NCBI RefSeq assembly: GCF_040581485.1
Contig: NC_090133.1
Span: 6,510,001-6,574,000, forward strand
Direction: 5' to 3'
From: Linepithema humile
Lineage: Eukaryota; Arthropoda; Insecta; Hymenoptera; Formicidae
Length of the DNA stretch: 64,000 nt
Each line of letters starts with the position of its first letter. Positions within the stretch are counted from its first letter, which is position 1. Shown here one piece after another: positions 62,001-64,000 of the stretch. The position numbers and the translations under genes are program-made. A model generated the notes under the pieces. The model was not told the origin of the DNA. It ran no database searches and worked only from the letters and a program-made list of their open reading frames with translations.

Positions 62001-62739
62001 TTCGTGATGCGAGTGTGAACGTTATCGTTACACTTCAATCTCGCCACATTGCGTGAAATAATGGCTTCATAAGTCTGTTCCATACAGCGGGGCGTACACG
62101 TCACGTGCGGTTGAATGTTAAAAAATGCGTAATATAAATGCAAGAACGAAAACTGTCAAGGTCGCGTGTGTCATCGTGGAAAGTACTAAATAACGTTGCG
62201 CGACTAATTGGCGACGCGTGCACGATGTACATTCAAGATTGTTTTTATAATGTATTGTTAAAATTATTAATTACTTAGCTGTTTCCTGGCAGAAAAATTT
62301 AAAAAAAGCAAAGAAAAAAGAAAAACATTATATCAAGTTTTGGAAAGTATAAAGTATCCGTCTTAGATTTATAAGATCCTTTACATCTTTTTTCGTGCGG
62401 AAAAATGATTTCGGTATAAACGGAACGTCGTGGCATTCCGCTTGAGGAATCACATAATCTGAAACTTGGAACTATTCCAATCGCGAGTGCAATAAATTGT
62501 CCGCGAACTCTAGCAACGAGGTGTGGGTAAAGACCGCGCTACCGTGTCTCATCTCGGTCTCGATTTTGAGTACACGGTTGCACAACCGCGTTAATATTTC
62601 GCTCGTACAAGTTTGAGAGCAAACAGAGAACGGATCGACTTAGCCGTGAAATTCTCAGCCGTCTCGCCGTAACTTTTCCCATTTTTTTTGCCACACAATA
62701 CATACGTACCATCCTCGCAGATGAACCGCGCTTTCTTCA
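33515..62739 (-). CDS. unc-13: unc-13 long isoform, N-terminal half (14 exons, partial at both ends)
   Basis: This is the minus-strand join of exons 62739-62710, 61102-61000, 60253-60136, 50963-50840, 40796-40677, 38998-38829, 38587-38391, 38131-38099, 37467-37346, 37077-36888, 36793-36596, 36398-34299, 33912-33812 and 33717-33515. Every junction uses GT/AG borders and keeps codon phase, giving about 1,270 residues with no stop. Residues 1-125 match the Munc13-1/UNC-13L C2A domain (for example FNSYVTLKLQNVKSTT and VVEVWCKGFLWD). Residues 126-166 are a charged helix, about 166-1200 are largely disordered, and 1203-1270 are Pro-rich ending in RQRWHWAYNQIIMQLN, which aligns with the Munc13 calmodulin-binding helix. 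Family knowledge: Unc-13 primes synaptic vesicles at active zones by opening syntaxin through its MUN domain, and C2A homodimerises or binds the RIM zinc finger. The initiator codon and the C1-C2B-MUN-C2C part lie outside the window. Family assignment is near certain; individual borders are my reading without transcript support. Confidence 0.93.
33812..33912 (-). CDS. unc-13: unc-13 linker exon
   Basis: This 101-bp exon lies between acceptor TTTATTTCTTCCCCGAAG and donor CGCG|GTAAGA. It encodes YERGEDALLRNSREDSLDQY, then KETPPMSRMESPR. Its first base completes an Arg begun by the large exon, and its last base starts a Gly completed by the next exon. It has no domain and contains further Arg-directed serine motifs (RNSREDS, MESPR). 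Confidence 0.9.
33913..34298 (-). other. unc-13: unc-13 386-bp intron flanked by 8-bp direct repeat
   Basis: On the minus strand both borders carry AGGTACGA: exon-AG|GTACGA at the donor (34300-34293) and AG|GTACGA at the acceptor (33914-33907). The intron interior is AT-rich. Retention would read a few residues (YEIEL) to a stop at once. Confidence 0.85.
34299..36398 (-). CDS. unc-13: unc-13 large exon: Tyr/Gln/Ser-rich low-complexity region
   Basis: This single 2,100-bp exon (699 whole codons) starts after TGTTTGCAAAG and ends at GAGAG|GTACGA. In order it encodes a basic head with KKLPPTPTKP, a possible SH3 ligand (36322-36293); an acidic Tyr-rich stretch; a 17-Gln run with one CAA interruption (36097-36047); about 270 residues rich in Tyr, Gln, Asn, Asp and Ser with repeated YQES/YQDS units; a run of eight Thr (near 35245); a Ser/Thr-rich part with the motif SRRKKLSSKRD; and a C-terminal series of R-x-x-S-Y/F motifs (34768-34403). 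No folded domain is visible. It occupies the position of the long disordered linker of UNC-13L and Munc13 proteins. The length and composition make it the least conserved part of the gene. Exon assignment is strong; any function is inference. Confidence 0.93.
36047..36109. repeat. unc-13: CAG/CAA polyglutamine repeat (coding)
   Basis: On the minus strand 17 Gln codons in a row (CAG with one CAA) are followed across a Pro by three more Gln. It lies inside the large unc-13 exon. Nearly pure CAG makes the tract likely to vary in length. Confidence 0.97.
36596..36793 (-). CDS. unc-13: unc-13 exon: basic/Pro segment
   Basis: This 198-bp exon lies between acceptor TCTTTTTCTTCGTAG and donor TACAA|GTATGT. 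It encodes YGQDDEDRQWDSGGKWYSGT, then KTLPQRPASSIGIHRPDYRP and RQRSYESDELDY. The open frame continues for 12 more codons to a stop, but only the GTATGT donor gives the phase (AA+C making Asn) needed by the next exon. Several Arg/Pro combinations could bind SH3 domains. Confidence 0.88.
36888..37077 (-). CDS. unc-13: unc-13 exon: Tyr/Asp-rich linker
   Basis: This 190-bp exon runs from acceptor CTGCCTATTTTCCAAG to donor GAGAG|GTGAGC. It encodes IPYRRPSLERQMTLYDDHSY, then a stretch ending YNEYYDTITGYVYQDE. It contains an R-R-P-S basophilic phosphosite motif and many tyrosines. Phases are 1 in and 2 out, matching both neighbours. It is predicted disordered. Confidence 0.9.
37346..37467 (-). CDS. 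unc-13: unc-13 exon: Tyr/Ser-rich linker
   Basis: This 122-bp exon follows a clear acceptor (TTATCTCATACTTTACAG) and ends at AAAAG|GTACTA. It encodes QDGWYSEGYEYGTRVDDTR, then IYSDTEQYYSNNTSSRRKLGK. It starts by completing Ser (AG+C) and ends with one base that makes Ala with the next exon. It has no recognisable domain and keeps the aromatic, acidic character of the flanking exons. Confidence 0.87.
37468..38098 (-). other. unc-13: unc-13 intron downstream of the 33-bp micro-exon
   Basis: A 631-bp intron between the cassette micro-exon and the exon at 37467. Mixed, fairly AT-rich sequence. No further exon seen. Confidence 0.75.
38099..38131 (-). CDS. unc-13: unc-13 33-bp candidate cassette micro-exon
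   Basis: This 33-bp micro-exon encodes a basic-then-acidic peptide, RRKHTWDYED. It has a good acceptor (TTATTATTTTCTTGCCTGATTCAG) and a GACAG|GTACGA donor. Both ends are in phase 2 (after two bases of a codon), so inclusion or skipping keeps the frame. Skipping joins the exon ending at 38391 directly to the one starting at 37467. Real splicing and regulated use are inferred from sequence only. Confidence 0.74.
38391..38587 (-). CDS. unc-13: unc-13 exon: Gly/Tyr/Pro-rich linker
   Basis: This 197-bp exon encodes VPVTVGGRLAPGNYGNYGGS, then a segment with YDEPYPEDGLPQRYLQTQQH and FYNSRPKHYKEY. It starts in phase 0 after CGCTAG and ends with AG of an Arg or Ser codon at TACAG|GTACTA. The acceptor has a poor pyrimidine tract. 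A second AG ten bases downstream would change the phase and not fit the preceding exon. The protein is predicted to be disordered and Tyr-rich. Confidence 0.84.
38829..38998 (-). CDS. unc-13: unc-13 exon: acidic/Tyr disordered segment
   Basis: This 170-bp exon runs from acceptor ATCCATCTTTCAG to a CAG|GTATTG donor, which is not a strong consensus. It encodes (S)GYSEDSDYTSDLNYPVGG and then an Asn/Gln/Ser-rich stretch ending SYERDDHQ. It carries no folded domain and continues the disordered linker. The open frame runs on past the donor (VLIDGAKSAF...), so read-through is possible, but the next exon joins in phase only if splicing occurs here or at another phase-0 site. Confidence 0.86.
38999..40676 (-). 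other. unc-13: unc-13 intron (1.7 kb)
   Basis: Contains a (CT)n tract at 39115-39156, which is GA-rich on the transcribed sense and lies about 120-160 bases upstream of the next acceptor. Remaining sequence shows only short open frames. Confidence 0.8.
39115..39156. repeat. (CT)n microsatellite
   Basis: CT units with three CTCG variants. On the unc-13 sense strand it is GA-rich. Confidence 0.95.
40677..40796 (-). CDS. unc-13: unc-13 exon: charged helix after C2A
   Basis: This 120-bp exon encodes PENTEAADLQRKLEMLNN followed by MMDQEARAEQARRQ and ILYNIGH. It corresponds to the Munc13 segment after C2A (E-E-A-x-x-W-A-x-K-L-E-x-L-N-x-M-x-D) and has the heptad-like pattern of a short helix or coiled coil. 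The acceptor is CTATCTTTTCGAAAG and the donor CACT|GTAAGT. The split G+AC makes Asp after LELPY. Incoming and outgoing phases fit the neighbouring exons. Confidence 0.92.
41361..41391. repeat. (GA)n microsatellite
   Basis: About 15 GA units with one GG interruption. Confidence 0.95.
42663..42720. repeat. Degenerate tandem repeat, 23-25 bp x 2.5
   Basis: Three copies of gatattgcga at 42663, 42688 and 42711, two of them preceded by gttacgcgg. Units differ in length by two bases. Confidence 0.9.
42764..42830. repeat. Tandem repeat, 30 bp x 2.2
   Basis: Two perfect copies of a 30-bp unit beginning ttatatcactttatacac, plus the first seven bases of a third. It sits directly beside the 23-25-bp repeat. 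Confidence 0.96.
43885..43921. repeat. (TA)n microsatellite
   Basis: TA-rich tract with one G interruption followed by a pure run of about 13 TA units. Confidence 0.95.
44480..44495. repeat. T16 homopolymer
   Basis: Poly(T) followed by a T-rich stretch on the plus strand. Confidence 0.93.
47679..47699. repeat. (TC)n microsatellite
   Basis: Ten TC units within the 10-kb intron. Confidence 0.95.
48742..48796. repeat. (ACG)n trinucleotide repeat
   Basis: About 18 ACG/CGA units with one GGC interruption. The poly-Asp or poly-Ser/Arg frames it creates are chance products. Confidence 0.96.
50827..50834. promoter_or_regulatory. CRE-like TGACGTCA octamer at a splice donor
   Basis: A perfect palindromic CRE octamer overlaps the last base of the GTGAGT donor of the exon at 50840. 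A TGACGTC half match lies about 215 bases away (50615-50621). CREB/ATF factors bind such sites, but one octamer is also expected by chance in CpG-rich DNA. Confidence 0.3.
50840..50963 (-). CDS. unc-13: unc-13 C2A domain exon (C-terminal strands)
   Basis: This 124-bp exon lies between a pyrimidine-rich acceptor (TTTTTTCTCGATTTTAG) and a GTGAGT donor. It encodes ETTGQWVSLGLELEQRG, then GTKKPTGHSLLIDCRLELPY, matching the end of Munc13 C2A (E-W-L-T-L ... G-T-K-D-P-T-x-H-x-x-L-x-D-x-R-x-E-L-P). It starts in phase 0 and ends with one base. It is isolated by a 9.2-kb intron upstream and a 10-kb intron downstream. Confidence 0.95.
51258..51283. repeat. (TC)n microsatellite
   Basis: Thirteen TC units. 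Confidence 0.95.
53345..53375. repeat. (GA)n microsatellite
   Basis: GA units with one GG interruption. Confidence 0.95.
54089..54178. repeat. Long (GA)n purine tract ending in G12
   Basis: About 90 bases of almost pure purine: a long GA run, AAAG and GCGAGA variants, then a G run. One of the largest simple repeats in the window. Confidence 0.95.
55604..55638. repeat. (CCG)n trinucleotide repeat
   Basis: About 11 CCG units. A second, shorter tract lies at 56006-56027. Confidence 0.95.
56006..56027. repeat. (CCG)n trinucleotide repeat
   Basis: Seven GCC/CCG units ending in CGCGGCC. Confidence 0.93.
57583..57590. promoter_or_regulatory. CRE-like TGACGTCA octamer
   Basis: A perfect CRE palindrome followed six bases later by an Ets-like CGGAAG, inside the 9.2-kb intron of unc-13. 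It suggests an enhancer or internal promoter at best; no start site is visible. Confidence 0.25.
59016..59088. repeat. (GA)n purine tract
   Basis: A purine-rich tract of GA, GAAA and GGAA units with a few interruptions. Confidence 0.93.
60136..60253 (-). CDS. unc-13: unc-13 C2A domain exon (strands 5-6)
   Basis: This 118-bp exon has a good acceptor (CTTGTTTGTTGCGCAG) and a GAG|GTAACG donor. It encodes ETNDMNAGLVVEVWCKGF and then LWDRFLGYYYIPLSEVSYMNE, matching the family's L-V-E-V-W-x-K-G-x-x-W-D-x-x-x-G pattern. It ends in phase 0. The sequence lacks the set of acidic loop residues typical of Ca2+-binding C2 domains, in line with the known Ca2+-independence of Munc13 C2A. That comparison is from memory of the family. 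Confidence 0.93.
60254..60999 (-). other. unc-13: unc-13 intron within C2A (0.75 kb)
   Basis: Bounded by a GTAAGT donor and a TTGCGCAG acceptor. Nothing else recognised. Confidence 0.88.
61000..61102 (-). CDS. unc-13: unc-13 C2A domain exon (strands 2-4)
   Basis: This 103-bp exon encodes EQFNSYVTLKLQNVKSTT followed by VTVKGANPCWEQDFL, nearly identical to the Munc13-1 C2A core (FNTYVTLKVQNVKSTT ... WEQDF). The acceptor is TAATTGCAG, with a weak pyrimidine tract, and the donor is GTAAGT. It enters in phase 1 and leaves with TT of a codon completed by C of the next exon to give Phe, as expected in the family. The open frame continues upstream of the acceptor, but that extension does not resemble C2A and is judged intronic. 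Confidence 0.94.
61103..62709 (-). other. unc-13: unc-13 intron downstream of the C2A micro-exon (1.6 kb)
   Basis: Bounded by a GTACGT donor and a TTGCAG acceptor. Contains a GC-rich patch (61400-61670) with open frames of no recognisable identity. Confidence 0.82.
62710..62739 (-). CDS. unc-13: unc-13 C2A 30-bp micro-exon
   Basis: This 30-bp exon follows a strong acceptor (TTTCTCTGTTGCAG on the minus strand) and precedes a GTACGT donor. It reads (V)KKARFICED plus one base, matching the first C2A strand of mammalian Munc13-1 (VKKAKF...). Its incoming phase leaves the first base of Val in the unseen upstream exon. Its outgoing single G joins CG of the next exon to make Ala. It is too short for ORF-based detection, and both the family match and the phase agreement support it. 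The initiator exon, expected to be very short, was not found between 62740 and 64000. Confidence 0.87.
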
Positions 62740-63941
62740 CTGCAACAGAGAAAGAACAAAGGCGGGATTACAGATTAAGAGTCCTTCGAGGAAGGAAAAT
62801 CACAGGAATGACAACATCTTACATCTATATTCGCGCAATTTTGCGACTAATCTTGCAATCGCAGAACCTGTACAACACATTGCAGGTAAACTGCCGTAAT
62901 CACGAAAGGTTTACTGTTAATTAGTTCCTTACGCGACCGTGTTTGCTTGCGTACGTGTATCAACGATCATTACACCAGCGTCGTATCTACCTACCGGCAT
63001 TTTAGCGCAAATTATCGAACTATGTAATTACCCCGATCGTACTGATTACGCTTAATAACATTCAAATAGGCATGTAGGTCAAGCGATGTAAAATCAACCG
63101 CGCGCCCGATAATTACCCGTGATACATCGCACGCGTATGAAATTTCAAAATTGAATTTTCACCGGTGGAAAAATTTCACTCGCACGGCGTGTCCCTTTGT
63201 CGCGCCACCAGGCGCACCTATCGACTTTTCCGTCAGCTACTTATAAAGGCCACATTTTGCAAACGCATTACAAATTTACTGAACCGCGCGCGCGGAACAC
63301 CAAGAAGGATTCGAGTGTCACGATCCGCTTTCTCTCCCTTTTTTAATAGCAAGTTTAACGAATAGGTCACGAGACGACCTTGTCTATAAGAATGTATATA
63401 CGCGAGTGCGTGTGTAGGTCGAGCGCAACTCCGGCCGGTGTCAATAGCGATTTAAAGCGTTGACCTGTGCTAATAAATGCCAGGCAATGTGTTGCGATGA
63501 GTCCGCACGAATGAGTAACCGCCCTTAGGATTAATCGCGGCGCCGCAACGAGAGACGGCGCAGCGTTTCACGGCGACAATGTGTAACGAGCGATTGGGCG
63601 ATGCAAGCACGATGATGATGAAGCGGGTCAGCCGTGTATCCGCAGGTCACAGTTCATAGAGAACTTTTTCTTCGCTCGACAGACGTGCCTTTCTATTTTG
63701 CGCGCATCGCGCGCGATTAATTAAGAGAGGGAGATTCTGCGGGCGTAGGAATATTCTCGTCGCTGTTATAAAATTGTCGGTCGCAGGAATGAGCGAGCGC
63801 TGATGTCACATAAACAGGGGAGAACGCCACGGGCGACGTGTAGCGCCGGGAACGCCGGTGAATCGACCATTACGTCCACTTTTCATAACCGGAGGGGTCG
63901 AGTGCGGTTGTCTAACAGGTGCGGCTTACACATCGATTCTT

Positions 63942-63976
<35 letters not shown>

Positions 63977-64000
63977 CCCGTCTCCTTCTCCCCGTCTGTT
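62740..64000 (-). other. unc-13: unc-13 intron upstream of the C2A micro-exon; initiator exon not found
   Basis: The expected first exon is only a few codons (family start M-S-L-L-C-like, ending with one G). I searched the minus strand here for such an ATG followed by a donor and did not find it. A (CT)n tract lies at 63943-63973. Confidence 0.6.
63943..63973. repeat. (CT)n microsatellite
   Basis: About 15 CT units close to the right window edge. Confidence 0.95.

Noticed and set aside
1..64000. tRNA, rRNA, CRISPR arrays and intact transposons
   Set aside because: Scanning by eye found no tRNA B-box with a cloverleaf, no spaced direct repeats of CRISPR type, and no transposase or reverse-transcriptase motifs in any frame. 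Small or decayed copies could be missed without tools.

Overview
The window looks like nuclear DNA of an arthropod, most likely a hymenopteran such as an ant. The supported gene is split by many introns with GT/AG borders, non-coding DNA is CpG-rich with dense CT/GA, TA and trinucleotide microsatellites, and the recognisable exons read as an insect-type Unc-13 protein. No bacterial-style operon, CRISPR array, recognisable transposon, rRNA or tRNA was found.

The one gene I can support is unc-13 (Munc13 family, synaptic-vesicle priming), on the minus strand. Fourteen consecutive internal exons between 62739 and 33515 join with matching codon phases at every junction into 1,269 complete codons plus one split first codon, with no internal stop. 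They encode, in order: an N-terminal C2A domain (exons at 62739-62710, 61102-61000, 60253-60136, 50963-50840); a short charged helix (40796-40677); Tyr/Gly/Pro-rich disordered segments (38998-38829, 38587-38391, the 33-bp cassette 38131-38099, 37467-37346, 37077-36888, 36793-36596); a 2,100-bp exon (36398-34299) rich in Tyr, Gln, Asn and Ser, with a 17-Gln run and a series of R-x-x-S motifs; a short linker exon (33912-33812); and a Pro-rich exon ending in a Trp-containing basic helix that aligns with the Munc13 calmodulin-binding region (33717-33515). The initiator exon lies beyond the right edge. The C1, C2B, MUN and C2C parts must lie beyond the left edge.

Between that last exon and the left edge there is a 201-codon exon (29325-28723, minus strand). 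It has its own ATG, an upstream in-frame stop and a phase-0 GTGAGT donor. The phase matches the donor of the long-isoform exon at 33515, so I read it as a probable alternative first exon for a shorter unc-13 isoform without C2A. This is inference.

Positions 1-28722 show no exon I can support and probably form a very long intron. It contains a GC/CpG-rich block (about 11990-14720) with an isolated TATA-like box, a 47-bp tandem duplication (2263-2355), and simple repeats. The large unc-13 introns (40797-50839 and 50964-60135) hold simple repeats, short tandem repeats and CRE-like octamers, but no further gene I recognise.
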